Shown one piece after another: positions 26,875 to 36,317 of a DNA stretch of 64,000 nt. Source of the stretch: Actinobacillus equuli. GTDB lineage: Bacteria > Pseudomonadota > Gammaproteobacteria > Enterobacterales > Pasteurellaceae. Made by a program: the position numbers and the translations under genes. Each line of letters opens with the position of its first letter. Positions within the stretch are counted from its first letter, which is position 1. The stretch spans positions 496,001 to 560,000 of the forward strand of contig NZ_LR134310.1 in NCBI RefSeq assembly GCF_900636745.1, given 5' to 3'. The notes under the pieces are model-generated. The model was not told the origin of the DNA. It did not search any database and saw only the letters and a program-made list of their open reading frames with translations.

Positions 26875-28272
26875 ATGTCCGAATTAAAATACCCTAAACC
26901 TGAATTACTTTCGCCTGCCGGCACTTTAAAAAATATGCGTTACGCTTTTGCTTATGGCGCAGATGCCGTTTATGCAGGCCAACCGCGTTATAGCTTACGC
27001 GTACGTAACAATGAATTTAACCACGCTAACTTACAAATCGCGATTGATGAAGCTCATAGCTTAGGTAAAAAATTCTATGTGGTGGTGAATATTGCGCCAC
27101 ACAACTCAAAACTTAAAACATTTATCAAAGATCTGAAAGTCGTCGTGGATATGAAACCGGATGCATTGATCATGTCCGATCCCGGTTTAATTATGTTAGT
27201 GCGTGAAAACTTCCCGGAAATCGATATTCATCTTTCGGTACAAGCGAATGCGGTAAACTGGGCGACGGTAAAATTCTGGAAACAGATGGGACTTACTCGT
27301 GTCATTCTTTCACGTGAATTATCATTGGAAGAAATCGAAGAAATCCGCCAGCAAGTGCCGGATATCGAGCTTGAAATCTTCGTACACGGTGCACTTTGTA
27401 TGGCATATTCAGGTCGTTGCCTATTGTCCGGTTATATCAATAAACGTGATCCGAACCAAGGTACTTGTACCAACGCTTGCCGTTGGGAATACAAAATGGA
27501 AGAAGGCACAACCGATGAAGTCGGTAATATCGTGCCGCAATCTGCCGTTCAACGTTATGAGCCGGAAATTGAAGTGAAAAATGTTGCGCCGACATTAGGC
27601 GAAGGTTCACATACGGATAAAGTATTCTTATATACTGAGCCAAACCGTCCGGACGAGCAAATGACTGCGTTTGAAGATGAACACGGTACTTACTTTATGA
27701 ACTCCAAAGACTTACGTGCAGTACAACACGTAGAAAGATTAACCCAAATGGGCGTTCATTCACTTAAAATTGAAGGACGTACTAAGTCGTTCTACTACTG
27801 TGCACGTACCGCTCAAGTTTACCGTAAAGCAATTGACGATGCAGCGGCAGGTAAACCGTTTGATGAATCACTAATGGATACCTTAGAATCACTCGCACAC
27901 CGTGGTTACACCGAAGGTTTCTTACGTCGTCATACCCACGATGAATATCAAAACTACGAATACGGCTACTCAATTTCAGAACGCCAACAATTTGTGGGTG
28001 AATTCACCGGTAAACGTAATGCGGAAGGTATGGCGGAAGTGGCGGTTAAAAATAAATTCCTCGTGGGCGATTCGGTAGAAATGATGACACCAAAAGGTAA
28101 TATCGTGTTCAAAATCGAACGTATGCTGAACCGGAAAAATGAACAAGTAGAAGCTGGGCTTGGTGACGGGCATTTCGTATTTTTAGACGTACCGGCGGAT
28201 ATTGATCTAGACTATGCACTTCTTATGCGTAATCTTATAGATTCTAATACAAGAAACCCGCACAAAATGTGA
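26875..28272 (+). CDS. trhP: tRNA hydroxylation protein TrhP (U32 family)
   Basis: 465 residues from ATG 26875 (MSELKYPKPELLSPAGTL); the frame is open 90 bases further up, but the family N-terminus starts here. TrhP (YegQ) makes 5-hydroxyuridine at U34 of tRNAs from prephenate-dependent chemistry, toward cmo5U. The match to E. coli is very close throughout, including YGADAVYAGQPRYSLRVRNN, HLSVQANAVNWATVKFW, and the cysteine block GALCMAYSGRCLLSGY plus GTCTNACRWEY, thought to hold an Fe-S cluster. A short CCC/GGG hairpin lies in the leader (about 26833-26842). A CRP site overlaps its stop codon. Confidence 0.94.
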   Translation: MSELKYPKPELLSPAGTLKNMRYAFAYGADAVYAGQPRYSLRVRNNEFNHANLQIAIDEAHSLGKKFYVVVNIAPHNSKLKTFIKDLKVVVDMKPDALIMSDPGLIMLVRENFPEIDIHLSVQANAVNWATVKFWKQMGLTRVILSRELSLEEIEEIRQQVPDIELEIFVHGALCMAYSGRCLLSGYINKRDPNQGTCTNACRWEYKMEEGTTDEVGNIVPQSAVQRYEPEIEVKNVAPTLGEGSHTDKVFLYTEPNRPDEQMTAFEDEHGTYFMNSKDLRAVQHVERLTQMGVHSLKIEGRTKSFYYCARTAQVYRKAIDDAAAGKPFDESLMDTLESLAHRGYTEGFLRRHTHDEYQNYEYGYSISERQQFVGEFTGKRNAEGMAEVAVKNKFLVGDSVEMMTPKGNIVFKIERMLNRKNEQVEAGLGDGHFVFLDVPADIDLDYALLMRNLIDSNTRNPHKM

Positions 28273-28283
28273 TCAATCTCACA
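28268..28283. promoter_or_regulatory. Perfect CRP site overlapping the trhP stop
   Basis: TGTGA-TCAATC-TCACA matches all ten core bases of the CRP consensus, with A/T flanks. Its centre lies about 80 bases before the start predicted for the small transcript at 28355, near the -82.5 class I position. Confidence 0.78.
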
Positions 28284-28320
28284 AATTCAACAATATATTG
28301 TAAAGATTGAAAATTTATTA

Positions 28321-28348
28321 TTGCAGTTATGAATTAAATTCATATAAT
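28321..28348 (+). promoter_or_regulatory. Promoter of a short intergenic transcript
   Basis: TTGCAG, 16 bases, TATAAT. The start should fall near 28355, only about 60 bases ahead of a strong terminator. Confidence 0.65.
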
Positions 28349-28354
28349 TAAGAT

Positions 28355-28417
28355 TCAATACTCATAGAAGTATGACTCCATAATAAGTTTTACCCCTCTG
28401 GAATGAGGGGTTTTTTT
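28355..28417 (+). ncRNA. Candidate CRP-linked small RNA (about 60 bases)
   Basis: The stretch between a good promoter and an intrinsic terminator holds no real ORF (only ATGACTCCATAA, three codons). It contains a short CATA-GAAG-TATG hairpin followed by an unpaired AT-rich region and the terminator hairpin, the plan of an Hfq-type small RNA. A perfect CRP site lies upstream. I recognise no known RNA family. It could instead be the leader or 3' end region of neighbouring genes. Confidence 0.45.
28392..28417 (+). terminator. Rho-independent terminator ahead of the waaL-like gene
   Basis: ACCCCTC and GAGGGGT with a 6-base loop, followed by seven T. It separates trhP and the small transcript from the LPS genes. 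Confidence 0.92.
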
Positions 28418-28519
28418 ATACCTACGAAAAATTTTCACAACAAAATCATCTTTCTTTTCCTTTCTCACTTGATTTTTAAGTATAATATTCTCTTTCTCGA
28501 TTTTTGAGGTGGGATCCCT

Positions 28520-29767
28520 ATGCTAACGCAAATTAAATATAATAAAAGCCAAATCTATTCAGGGCTAATCGCTCTGTTTTTTATTTTAATGCTTCAATTT
28601 AAACTTAGTTACAGTCTTATTCCGATCTTATTGGCGCTAGCCGGTCTAGCGTTGCTCATCCCACATATAAAAAATAAATCCTATCATTTAACCAAATCGG
28701 ATAAATGGTTAATTACGACATTTATCTGTTACTTTTTACTCTTTGTAGTATCTCTTATTGTACATAAAGGAAAAGGTAGTGACTTAGACCTCGCTAATCG
28801 GGCTTTATTAGCATTACCCATTTTAGCGATATTTTATAAAAATCAGCTAAAGCACTTATGGATTGCCTATGCGATCTTAATTGCAGGTATCGGTGCAGGT
28901 ATTACCAGTATGGTTCAAGTGTTCGGTTTAGGCTTTGATAAGCCATTTCCTAAAATTATGCATATCCAAGCTGGTGATATCGCCATGTCATTAGCGATGT
29001 TCTCATTTTGCACGTTATTTTATTTTTATACGCAAAAACATCGTATTGCGATGTATTTAAGCCTAATTGCCGCTTTATTTGCACTTATTGCCAGCTTTCT
29101 CACTACCGCTCGAGGGGCATGGGTTGGTGTACCGTTCGTACTATTCGTTATTTTTTGGCTTAACCGTAAATCACTATCAAAATGGCTTATCTCAGGCGTA
29201 TTATTAATTACGCTTACCGGCGGCATTTTTACTAGTGAGACAATTCACAAACGTTACCTTGATGCACAAAATGACATTATCGTTTATGTTAACGGTTCAA
29301 ATAAAAGTACTTCTGTAGGCGCCCGTTTTGATATGTGGAAAAGCGCTGTGCTTGGCATTCAAGAGAAACCAATCTTCGGTTGGGGAATCCAAGGCGTGAA
29401 AGAAATGCGACAACAACATTTTTCTGAAGGGAAAATCTCTAAATTTGCAGCAAGTTTTGGTCATGCACACAACCAATACTTACACGATGCTTCAACCCGA
29501 GGCATTTTAGGGCTTATCGCATTACTCGCAACTTTATTCGTACCACTGGCTTTATTCTGGAAAAGATTAAAACAGGCGGAACAGAACTCTCTTGCTTATT
29601 TATGGGGCGTATTAGGTATTACGCATATTTTATTGATGATGAGCTATTTTTTAACCCAGGCCTTTTTGTCGCATAATTCCGGTGCCATGTTTTATTTCAT
29701 TACAACGGTAATTTTCTTAGGCTTACAAAAAAATGCTCTAAATAGACCGCTTACGGAGACAAAATAG
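28520..29767 (+). CDS. O-antigen ligase (WaaL-like) membrane protein
   Basis: 415 residues with about ten to twelve membrane helices and one large periplasmic loop (about 235-320). WaaL-type enzymes join O-antigen or other undecaprenyl-linked glycans to lipid A-core. The conserved periplasmic features are TTARGAWVGVP (Arg near 195) and the loop GWGIQGVKEM followed by GHAHNQYLH, whose His is essential in the Wzy_C family. It overlaps the next gene, waaA, by one base, so the pair is co-translated. Ligase versus polymerase cannot be settled by sequence alone; the waaA neighbour favours ligase. Confidence 0.82.
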   Translation: MLTQIKYNKSQIYSGLIALFFILMLQFKLSYSLIPILLALAGLALLIPHIKNKSYHLTKSDKWLITTFICYFLLFVVSLIVHKGKGSDLDLANRALLALPILAIFYKNQLKHLWIAYAILIAGIGAGITSMVQVFGLGFDKPFPKIMHIQAGDIAMSLAMFSFCTLFYFYTQKHRIAMYLSLIAALFALIASFLTTARGAWVGVPFVLFVIFWLNRKSLSKWLISGVLLITLTGGIFTSETIHKRYLDAQNDIIVYVNGSNKSTSVGARFDMWKSAVLGIQEKPIFGWGIQGVKEMRQQHFSEGKISKFAASFGHAHNQYLHDASTRGILGLIALLATLFVPLALFWKRLKQAEQNSLAYLWGVLGITHILLMMSYFLTQAFLSHNSGAMFYFITTVIFLGLQKNALNRPLTETK

Positions 29768-31047
29768 TGCTACGTTTTTTCTATACGATTTTAAGTTACA
29801 TCATTCAACCATTAATTTTATTAATGATGTGGAATCGTGGACGTAAGCAACCGGCATATCGCCGCCGTTTATGGGAACGTTACGGTTACTATAATAACGA
29901 TAAACAACCAAATGAAAACGGCATCATTGTACATGCCGCATCTGTTGGAGAAGTGATCGCCGCAACACCACTAATTAAGGCAATCCAAGCGAAATATCCA
30001 ACGCTACCGATCACTGTTACCACTGTAACGCCTACCGGTTCAGCACGTGTACGAGCTGCATTTGGTAGCAGTGTGTCACACTTTTATTTGCCTTATGACC
30101 TGCCTGATGCGGTGACTCGCTTTTTGGATTTTATCAAGCCCAAACTGATTATTGTGATTGAAACGGAATTATGGCCAAATTTAATTTATCTAGCGCATAA
30201 AAAAAATATTTCATTTGTGATTGCCAATGCGCGCCTTTCTCCTCGCTCAGCGGAAAGATACGGTTGGATTAAGTCCGGTTTAACAAATATGTTGAACGAT
30301 ATTGATCTGATTATGGCTCAAGATGCTGTAAGTGCAGAGCGTTATCTGAATCTAGGATTCCACAGCACAAATCTAGTGAATACCGGAAACCTGAAGTTTG
30401 ATTTAGAAATTACCAATGAATTGCGTAATAAAGTCGAGCTTACTAAGCAAGAACTCGAGCTAAACCAACGTCTTGTTTGGATTGCCGGCAGCACTCACGA
30501 AGGCGAAGAAAAAATGTTACTTGATGCTCACAAGCAACTATTAGCTCGTTGGCCTGACTTAGTATTAATTTTAGTTCCCCGTCATCCGGAACGTTTTGAC
30601 AGTGTTGAAGATTTATTAATCAAATCGGATTTGAATTACTCTAAACGAACCGATAAATTACCTTTGAAGCCCAATACTCAAGTGTTATTAGGCGATACCA
30701 TGGGAGAAATGATGACACTTTACGGTTTAGCTAAAATCGCGTTTGTCGGAGGTAGTTTAGTCAAACACGGCGGACATAATCCATTAGAACCAATAGCATT
30801 TGAACTTCCCGTTATATCAGGTGTACATACATTTAACTTCCCTGAAGTTTTTGCAAAATTACGCTATGTAAAAGGTGTTGTCGAAGTAAAAAGTAATGAG
30901 CAAGATCTAGCACAAGCGGTCAATTTTTTACTTGAACATCCAAATGCTCGCCAAGCGATTAGCCAAGCGGGTTTTAGTGTGTTACAAGAAAATCAGGGGG
31001 CTTTAAAACGTCATATGCAACTACTTGCGCATTATTTAGAGAAATAA
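29767..31047 (+). CDS. waaA: 3-deoxy-D-manno-octulosonic acid (Kdo) transferase
   Basis: 426 residues, starting with GTG that overlaps the stop of the waaL-like gene (TAGTG). WaaA transfers Kdo from CMP-Kdo to lipid IVA at the inner membrane, the link between lipid A and core. One N-terminal membrane anchor (about 1-20), the GT-B N-domain with [17 protein letters not shown] and [20 protein letters not shown], and the C-domain donor site [15 protein letters not shown] are all present. H. influenzae WaaA adds only one Kdo; whether this one does the same is not visible. coaD follows by 1 base. Confidence 0.95.
   Translation: MLRFFYTILSYIIQPLILLMMWNRGRKQPAYRRRLWERYGYYNNDKQPNENGIIVHAASVGEVIAATPLIKAIQAKYPTLPITVTTVTPTGSARVRAAFGSSVSHFYLPYDLPDAVTRFLDFIKPKLIIVIETELWPNLIYLAHKKNISFVIANARLSPRSAERYGWIKSGLTNMLNDIDLIMAQDAVSAERYLNLGFHSTNLVNTGNLKFDLEITNELRNKVELTKQELELNQRLVWIAGSTHEGEEKMLLDAHKQLLARWPDLVLILVPRHPERFDSVEDLLIKSDLNYSKRTDKLPLKPNTQVLLGDTMGEMMTLYGLAKIAFVGGSLVKHGGHNPLEPIAFELPVISGVHTFNFPEVFAKLRYVKGVVEVKSNEQDLAQAVNFLLEHPNARQAISQAGFSVLQENQGALKRHMQLLAHYLEK
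30912..30930 (+). repeat. Uptake signal sequence copy inside waaA
   Basis: ACAAGCGGTCAATTTTTT, core plus the T-rich tail typical of the extended signal. Confidence 0.8.
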
Positions 31048-31048
31048 T

Positions 31049-31525
31049 ATGAGTTATACCGTTATCTACGCCGGCACTTTTGATCCTATAACCAATGGAC
31101 ATTTGGATATTATCGAACGTGCGGCGAAATTATTTGGCAAGGTGATTGTGGCTGTAGCAAGAAACCCGAGTAAACAACCGCTTTTTTCATTAGAAGAACG
31201 AACTTCATTAGTTCAACAAAGTTGTGCTCATCTCAGTAACGTACAAGCGGTCGGATTTAGCGGATTACTTGCAGATTTTGCCGTACAACATCAGGCAAAA
31301 GCGTTAATTCGGGGTATACGAGGAAATGATGATATTGAATATGAAATTCAACTAGCACAACTTAATGAAAAATTGGAAGAAGGTTTAGAAACAATTTTTC
31401 TTCCGCCGGCCGTACAATGGCGTTATCTCTCATCAACAATGGTACGAGAAATTTATCGTCACCAAGGTGATGTCGCACAATTTGTACCGCCATTCGTGCT
31501 AAATGCATTAAAAGAGAAGGAATAA
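31049..31525 (+). CDS. coaD: Pantetheine-phosphate adenylyltransferase
   Basis: 158 residues, standard for CoaD, the hexameric enzyme that joins ATP and 4'-phosphopantetheine in the fourth step of CoA synthesis. The nucleotidyltransferase signature is [18 protein letters not shown] (TxGH type, about 8-25), with the second signature [12 protein letters not shown] (ISSTxIR type) near residue 124. It is packed tightly between waaA and orn (spacings 1 and 2 bases); waaA-coaD linkage is common in gammaproteobacteria. An uptake signal lies inside it. Confidence 0.97.
   Translation: MSYTVIYAGTFDPITNGHLDIIERAAKLFGKVIVAVARNPSKQPLFSLEERTSLVQQSCAHLSNVQAVGFSGLLADFAVQHQAKALIRGIRGNDDIEYEIQLAQLNEKLEEGLETIFLPPAVQWRYLSSTMVREIYRHQGDVAQFVPPFVLNALKEKE
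31243..31252 (+). repeat. Uptake signal sequence copy inside coaD
   Basis: ACAAGCGGTC within the coding frame. Confidence 0.8.
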
Positions 31526-31527
31526 AT

Positions 31528-32079
31528 ATGAGTAAACTAGACAGTCAAAATCTGATTTGGATTGACTTGGAAATGACCGGCTTAGATCCGGAAAAAGAAC
31601 GTATTATTGAAATTGCAACGATTGTAACGGATAAAGATTTAAATATTTTAGCAGAAGGCCCTGTCTTAACCGTACATCAATCGGATGAATTACTGAATAA
31701 AATGAGCGATTGGTGTATTAAAACCCATACGGAAAACGGCTTAATCGAACGAGTTAAACAGAGTAAGTTAACCGAACGAGCGGTTGAATTACAAACACTC
31801 GACTTCTTGAAACAGTGGGTACCGAAAGGTGCTTCACCGATTTGTGGCAACAGTGTTGCGCAAGATAAGCGATTCTTATACAAATATATGCCGGATCTTG
31901 CTGATTACTTCCACTATCGCCACTTAGACGTCAGCACCCTAAAAGAGCTTGCTCGCCGTTGGAAACCGGAAATGCTTAACCAATTTACTAAGAAAAATAC
32001 CCATTTAGCTTTAGACGATATTCGAGAGTCTATTGAAGAGCTAAAATTTTATCGTACACACTTTATCAAATTAGATTAA
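31528..32079 (+). CDS. orn: Oligoribonuclease
   Basis: 183 residues. Orn is the DEDDh 3'-5' exonuclease that degrades dinucleotides to mononucleotides and is essential in many gammaproteobacteria. Acidic residues are placed as in the family: Asp and Glu in [10 protein letters not shown] (about 11-20), a conserved Asp in [11 protein letters not shown], and the His and Asp in [15 protein letters not shown] near the C-terminus. It starts 2 bases after coaD and its ribosome-binding site (AGAAGGA) lies within the coaD end, so it is coupled. Confidence 0.96.
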   Translation: MSKLDSQNLIWIDLEMTGLDPEKERIIEIATIVTDKDLNILAEGPVLTVHQSDELLNKMSDWCIKTHTENGLIERVKQSKLTERAVELQTLDFLKQWVPKGASPICGNSVAQDKRFLYKYMPDLADYFHYRHLDVSTLKELARRWKPEMLNQFTKKNTHLALDDIRESIEELKFYRTHFIKLD

Positions 32080-32147
32080 AATACGTTCTTTTTTCAGCAA
32101 AATTGAAAAATTGGCTTGCAAGTTTACATTTTTTAAACGATATAAAC

Positions 32148-32175
32148 TTGTGTTCTCAAGAGAAATTCGTATAAT
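32148..32175 (+). promoter_or_regulatory. Promoter of tRNA-Gly
   Basis: TTGTGT, 16 bases, TATAAT, followed by a G/C-rich discriminator (TTCGGGCG), typical of stringently controlled stable RNA. A CGTTTC/GAAACG hairpin lies in the 5' leader (32182-32202). Confidence 0.72.
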
Positions 32176-32209
32176 TTCGGGCGTTTCGTTATTCAATGAA
32201 ACGTCTCAT

Positions 32210-32285
<76 letters not shown>

Positions 32286-32366
32286 TTTTCTCTCCGAATT
32301 ATCTTCCAAATTTTTAATTTTTATTTCTTAATTAGTATTATTAGCCTTGTAAAGCTTATTACGGAA

Positions 32367-32858
32367 ATGTCAGATTCAATCACTTTTTATTTTCCAACAG
32401 AGCAACAAATGTTGCAATTTGGTCAAATATTGGCGAAGCATATGCAAGCCTATTTAAACCGTTCGCCTCAGCATGCATTAGTCATTTATTTAAACGGTGA
32501 ACTCGGTGCGGGGAAAACAACATTAACACGCAGTATCGTACGTGAATTCGGCCATACTGGAAATGTCAAAAGTCCGACTTACACTTTAGTGGAAGAATAT
32601 CAACTTGCACCTTATGCAATTTATCATTTTGATCTCTATCGTTTAAGTGATCCCGAAGAGCTCGAATTTATGGGCATTCGTGATTATTTCCGCCCACAAA
32701 CGGTTTGTTTATTAGAATGGGCTAGCCGTGGTAAAGGAATGATTCCTGAAGCAGATATCATTATCCAAATTGATTATGCCGAGGAAGGACGCAACATTAC
32801 ATTGCTACCGCAAACTGCAGTGGGTACACAACTTTTAGTAAATTTTAATCTAAATTAA
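32367..32858 (+). CDS. tsaE: tRNA threonylcarbamoyladenosine synthesis ATPase TsaE
   Basis: 163 residues from ATG 32367 ([14 protein letters not shown]), preceded by CGGAA; the frame is open upstream through the tRNA but not coding. TsaE is the small P-loop ATPase that powers the TsaB-TsaD complex in t6A formation. Walker A is [16 protein letters not shown] (about 44-59), followed by [10 protein letters not shown] and the DLYRL and LLEWASRG motifs. It precedes amiB by 23 bases, the same order as in E. coli. Confidence 0.95.
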   Translation: MSDSITFYFPTEQQMLQFGQILAKHMQAYLNRSPQHALVIYLNGELGAGKTTLTRSIVREFGHTGNVKSPTYTLVEEYQLAPYAIYHFDLYRLSDPEELEFMGIRDYFRPQTVCLLEWASRGKGMIPEADIIIQIDYAEEGRNITLLPQTAVGTQLLVNFNLN

Positions 32859-32881
32859 ACCGCTTAATTGAAAGGAATAAG

Positions 32882-34036
32882 ATGAACAAGTTAGTAAATT
32901 ATATTGCTGTTAGTTTATTTGGCTTATTTTTTAGTCTTAGCAGTTATGCTAAAACCGTGGTTGTGGTTGATGCCGGTCACGGCGGGAAAGACCCGGGCGC
33001 TATCGGTGCAACTCTCGGCATAAAAGAAAAAAATGTGACCTTAGCGATTTCAAAAGAATTAAAAGCGTTACTGGATTCAAACCCGAAATTTAAAGCGGTA
33101 ATGACTCGCAAAAGCGACTATTTTATTCAGCTTCCGGAGCGTACTGAAATTGCGCGTAAAAATAAAGCAAACTTACTCGTCTCAATTCACGCCGATTCAT
33201 CGCCTAAATCGAATAGTTTAAAGGGAGCTTCTGTTTGGGTGCTTTCAAACCGCCGTGCTAGCGATGAAATGGGTAAATGGCTCGAAGATCATGAAAAACA
33301 ATCGGAATTACTCGGTGGTGCTGGCTCTGTTTTGTCGAATACCAATGAAAAATATTTAAACCAAACGGTATTAGATCTGCAATTTTCACACTCTCAACGT
33401 TCCGGTTATGAATTAGGCAAAACCGTATTATCACGTCTGGGAAATGTCACTTCTCTTGCCAAAAGTGCGCCGCAGCATGCGAGTTTAAGTGTATTACGTT
33501 CTCCGGATATTACCTCTATTTTGGTAGAAACCGGCTTTTTATCAAATCCGGTAGAAGAGCAAAAACTTGCAACACCAGCTTACCGCCGAAAAATAGCCCA
33601 AGCGATTTATAACGGCTTAGTGGCTTACGTTTCACGTCATTCCGGTAACACAAAAGCGATATACAAAGAAGTAAAAGAAACTTCGGCAGATACCGATAAG
33701 AAAGAGACAAAAGAGAAAAAAGCTGATCGTCTTTCGGAGAAATCATCTAAAAAAGATAATTTGAACAACGCGTTAAAAGCGAACAAAAACGATAACTCGA
33801 AAACGAAAGTGGAAGAAAAATCGGCTAAAGACAACAAGAAAAATAGTAAAGATAAAGAGTCAAATTCAACAAAACGAGAGCCTCAAAAATCTAGCAACGG
33901 CTATCATATTGTGCAACAAGATGAAACACTCTATTCAATTGCCCGCATCTATAATACGACGCCAGAAAAATTGAGTAAGTTAAATAACATCAAAAATAAT
34001 AAGATTACCGTAGGTAAAAAGCTCAAAGTACAATAA
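32882..34036 (+). CDS. amiB: N-acetylmuramoyl-L-alanine amidase AmiB with LysM domain
   Basis: 384 residues. A signal peptide (about 1-23, ending SYA) precedes an Amidase_3 zinc domain (about 25-250): zinc residues in [15 protein letters not shown] and [12 protein letters not shown], and the catalytic Glu in [11 protein letters not shown] lysine/serine-rich disordered linker spans about 258-338. A single LysM peptidoglycan-binding domain (about 340-384, [19 protein letters not shown]) ends it. It splits septal peptidoglycan during cell separation, switched on by EnvC-type activators. It pairs with tsaE, but mutL does not follow here; a terminator does. Confidence 0.94.
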   Translation: MNKLVNYIAVSLFGLFFSLSSYAKTVVVVDAGHGGKDPGAIGATLGIKEKNVTLAISKELKALLDSNPKFKAVMTRKSDYFIQLPERTEIARKNKANLLVSIHADSSPKSNSLKGASVWVLSNRRASDEMGKWLEDHEKQSELLGGAGSVLSNTNEKYLNQTVLDLQFSHSQRSGYELGKTVLSRLGNVTSLAKSAPQHASLSVLRSPDITSILVETGFLSNPVEEQKLATPAYRRKIAQAIYNGLVAYVSRHSGNTKAIYKEVKETSADTDKKETKEKKADRLSEKSSKKDNLNNALKANKNDNSKTKVEEKSAKDNKKNSKDKESNSTKREPQKSSNGYHIVQQDETLYSIARIYNTTPEKLSKLNNIKNNKITVGKKLKVQ

Positions 34037-34060
34037 ATAAAAAGTACAATACTAGAAATC

Positions 34061-34109
34061 AAGCGGTTAAATTTGTAAAAAAATTTGCAAATTTGACCGC
34101 TTATTTTTT
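34061..34109 (+). terminator. Terminator of amiB from an inverted uptake-signal pair
   Basis: AAGCGGTTAAATTT (34061-34074) and AAATTTGACCGCTT (34089-34102), one wobble, followed by ATTTTTTA. Confidence 0.82.
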
Positions 34110-34123
34110 ATCTTGAGAAAAAC

Positions 34124-34152
34124 AAAACCCTCACTTTTTCAGTGAGGGTTTT
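34124..34152. terminator. Bidirectional terminator between amiB and fis
   Basis: AAAACCCTCACT (34124-34135) and AGTGAGGGTTTT (34141-34152) form a 12-bp stem with T-runs on both strands; it ends fis on the minus strand. Confidence 0.9.
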
Positions 34153-34179
34153 GCTAGATTACTCGAATATCAGTAAGGA

Positions 34180-34476
34180 TTAACCCATACCGTATTTTTT
34201 TAATTTTTTACGTAATGTACCACGGTTAATGCCTAACATTGTTGCCGCACGAGTTTGGTTACCGCGTGTATATTGCATTACCATATCTAACATTGGGTGT
34301 TCGATTTCAGATAATACTAATTCGTATAATTCTGTTGGATCTTCACCGTTTAATTGAGATAAGTAATTTTTTAATGCTGCTTTCACGTTGTCACGAAGTG
34401 GTTTATTCACTTGTTGAGCTTGAGCATTTAACATTGATACAGTTAATGGGTTTTGTGTAGGTTGTTGTTCTAACAT
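34180..34476 (-). CDS. fis: DNA-binding protein Fis
   Basis: 98 residues, the size of E. coli Fis. Fis is a dimeric nucleoid protein that bends DNA, activates stable-RNA promoters and aids recombination. The C-terminal helix-turn-helix (about 71-98, [20 protein letters not shown]) is nearly identical to that of enterobacteria; the N-terminal arm is more variable. AGAGGA precedes the ATG. It lies 27 bases behind dusB, the ancient dusB-fis operon. Confidence 0.97.
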   Translation of the reverse strand: MLEQQPTQNPLTVSMLNAQAQQVNKPLRDNVKAALKNYLSQLNGEDPTELYELVLSEIEHPMLDMVMQYTRGNQTRAATMLGINRGTLRKKLKKYGMG

Positions 34477-34503
34477 TGTCCTCTATCCAACTAAATAAGG
34501 ATT

Positions 34504-35466
34504 CTAACGAATCGATTTCACAAAATCTTCCAATGCCAAAAGCTGTTCTTTTGTCGATTCTAAGGCATTGAAAGTACGTTTAAAATTCGAGCCTGGCGCA
34601 AGTTGTTCTACATACCAACCGACATGTTTACGTGCAATTCGATAACCTTTCTCCTCACCATAAAACAGGTGAAGGTCTTCAATATGCTTCAACATTAGTT
34701 CGCATTTTTCATCAAGTGATGAGTTTGAAGAACGTCCATTCTCTAAAAAATCTTTAACTTCCTTAAATAACCAAGGGCGACCAAAACTGCCTCTACCGAT
34801 CATAACCGCATCTGCTTTGGTGTAATCTAGAACATATTTTGCCTTCTCTGCGGAAGTTACATCACCATTAGCAATAATCGGAATAGAAACTGCTTGTTTA
34901 ACGGCTTTAATACTTTCATATTCAGCTTCGCCATTGAATAAACAATCACGAGTACGACCATGAATCGTTAAAGCGGAGATACCTGCTTTCTCGGCAATTT
35001 TCGCAATCTCCAAACAATTTCTATTTTCTTGATCCCAACCTGTTCTAATTTTTAATGTTACAGGCACATCAACAGCATTTACAACCGCATCTAAAATTTG
35101 AGCGACGAGTTCCGGTTCACGTAAAAGCGCAGAGCCTGCCATCTTTTTGTTTACCTTCTTCGCAGGGCACCCCATATTGATATCAATAATCTCCGCCCCA
35201 TACTCCACATTTACTTTTGCAGCTGCCGCCATCTCTAGTGGATCAGCCCCGGCGATTTGCACGGCATTCACACCAATCTCTTCATGATGCGCAAGCCTCA
35301 AACGAGATTTTTCGGTATGCCATACATCGGGGTTGGTGGACATCATCTCTGAAAATGTTAAACCAGCTCCAAGTTGACTACATAAACGGCGAAACGGTTG
35401 GTCAGTAATACCAGCCATCGGCGCAAGGAAAATACGGTTTTTAAATTCATACTGTCCTATTTGCAT
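34504..35466 (-). CDS. dusB: tRNA-dihydrouridine synthase DusB
   Basis: 320 residues from ATG 35466 ([19 protein letters not shown]), preceded by AAGGTAAG; the longer frame reaches into the leader. DusB is an FMN enzyme that reduces U17 of tRNAs to dihydrouridine with NADPH. TIM-barrel motifs: [34 protein letters not shown] with the catalytic cysteine, [22 protein letters not shown] and [10 protein letters not shown]. Operon partner of fis. Confidence 0.95.
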   Translation of the reverse strand: MQIGQYEFKNRIFLAPMAGITDQPFRRLCSQLGAGLTFSEMMSTNPDVWHTEKSRLRLAHHEEIGVNAVQIAGADPLEMAAAAKVNVEYGAEIIDINMGCPAKKVNKKMAGSALLREPELVAQILDAVVNAVDVPVTLKIRTGWDQENRNCLEIAKIAEKAGISALTIHGRTRDCLFNGEAEYESIKAVKQAVSIPIIANGDVTSAEKAKYVLDYTKADAVMIGRGSFGRPWLFKEVKDFLENGRSSNSSLDEKCELMLKHIEDLHLFYGEEKGYRIARKHVGWYVEQLAPGSNFKRTFNALESTKEQLLALEDFVKSIR

Positions 35467-35527
35467 CTTACCTTCACCGTAAATGATTAAAATTAAAGCG
35501 ATTTTAACGAGAGAAACATCCAAATAA

Positions 35528-35553
35528 AAAGTACGGCTAAAAAACCGTACTTT
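35528..35553. terminator. Terminator-like hairpin in the dusB-fis leader
   Basis: AAAGTACGG (35528-35536) and CCGTACTTT (35545-35553), 9 bp, with TTTTTATTT after it on the minus strand and TTTCTTATTT on the plus strand. On the minus strand it stands between sixA (or a leader promoter) and the dusB ATG. Confidence 0.7.
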
Positions 35554-35589
35554 CTTATTTAAACCTTTCAGGCTAACCTGATTTTCGAG

Positions 35590-35606
35590 GTGCGTATAAT
35601 ACGCAC
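35590..35606 (-). promoter_or_regulatory. Palindromic promoter core of dusB-fis
   Basis: GTGCGTATAATACGCAC is a 17-base perfect palindrome. On the minus strand it gives a TATTAT -10 element followed by a G/C-rich ACGCACC discriminator, like the stringent fis promoter of enterobacteria. Only a weak -35 (TTCCAA, 17 bases up) is visible. Confidence 0.5.
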
Positions 35607-35691
35607 TTTTTTCCTATTTTGGAAGTCTATTTATTCGACAATTTTTAAAAATATTTAAAAAATTTGCATTATTCCTAAAAATACTGCGAAT

Positions 35692-36186
35692 TTAAGGCTT
35701 TTCAATCGCTGTTATTTTCCCAAAATCACTTTTCCAATCAATCTCAGCCATTACCGCCGGATAAAAATGCACCGCTTCTTGATTTGCTGTAAGTGCTAAT
35801 ACTAAATCATAAACCAGTGGTAAATGAGAAATAATTAATACGTTCTTTGCCCCTTCTTCTCGTAAAAAAGCTAAATAACCACAAACATTATCAGAATCAC
35901 CCAATGGCGTAATGCCATCCCAAACTTCAACCAAACTTTCATTTGCAAAATTTTTATCAGAATCGACCGCTTGCATCCCCTGAAATAAACATTCAAGGGT
36001 TTGTTGTGTACGACGATAGGGACTGACTAAAATTTTATCTAGCTCAATTTGCTTTTCAATCAAACGGTTAACTAGCCATTCTCCTTGTTTTTTGACGGCA
36101 GCTTCACCTTGAGAGGTAAGAGTTCGTTCACTATCGCTGCTCGCATTAAAACCGGCTTCGCCATGGCGCATAATCCAAATATTCAT
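35692..36186 (-). CDS. sixA: Phosphohistidine phosphatase SixA
   Basis: 164 residues, histidine-phosphatase superfamily. SixA removes phosphate from histidine phosphotransfer proteins (ArcB Hpt domain, NPr of the nitrogen PTS in E. coli). The catalytic RHG motif is at residues 7-9 (WIMRHGEAG), a second Arg in SPYRRTQQTLECL, and the second catalytic His in IISHLPLVYDL. AGG precedes the ATG. It stands alone upstream of dusB on the same strand and diverges from pykA. Confidence 0.9.
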   Translation of the reverse strand: MNIWIMRHGEAGFNASSDSERTLTSQGEAAVKKQGEWLVNRLIEKQIELDKILVSPYRRTQQTLECLFQGMQAVDSDKNFANESLVEVWDGITPLGDSDNVCGYLAFLREEGAKNVLIISHLPLVYDLVLALTANQEAVHFYPAVMAEIDWKSDFGKITAIEKP

Positions 36187-36206
36187 CGGAAAACCTCATT
36201 ACTGTA

Positions 36207-36235
36207 TTTAAACCTAAAAGATTTAGGCGTATAAT
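36207..36235 (+). promoter_or_regulatory. Promoter of pykA
   Basis: TTTAAA, 17 bases, TATAAT. A GACAG/CTGTC hairpin lies in the 5' leader (about 36249-36269). Confidence 0.6.
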
Positions 36236-36317
36236 GTGCCACGTTTGAGACAGAATCAAGTCCTGTCATAAAAAGAATTTTTAATATCGACAAATCAATA
36301 CATTACGGAGTCTATCA

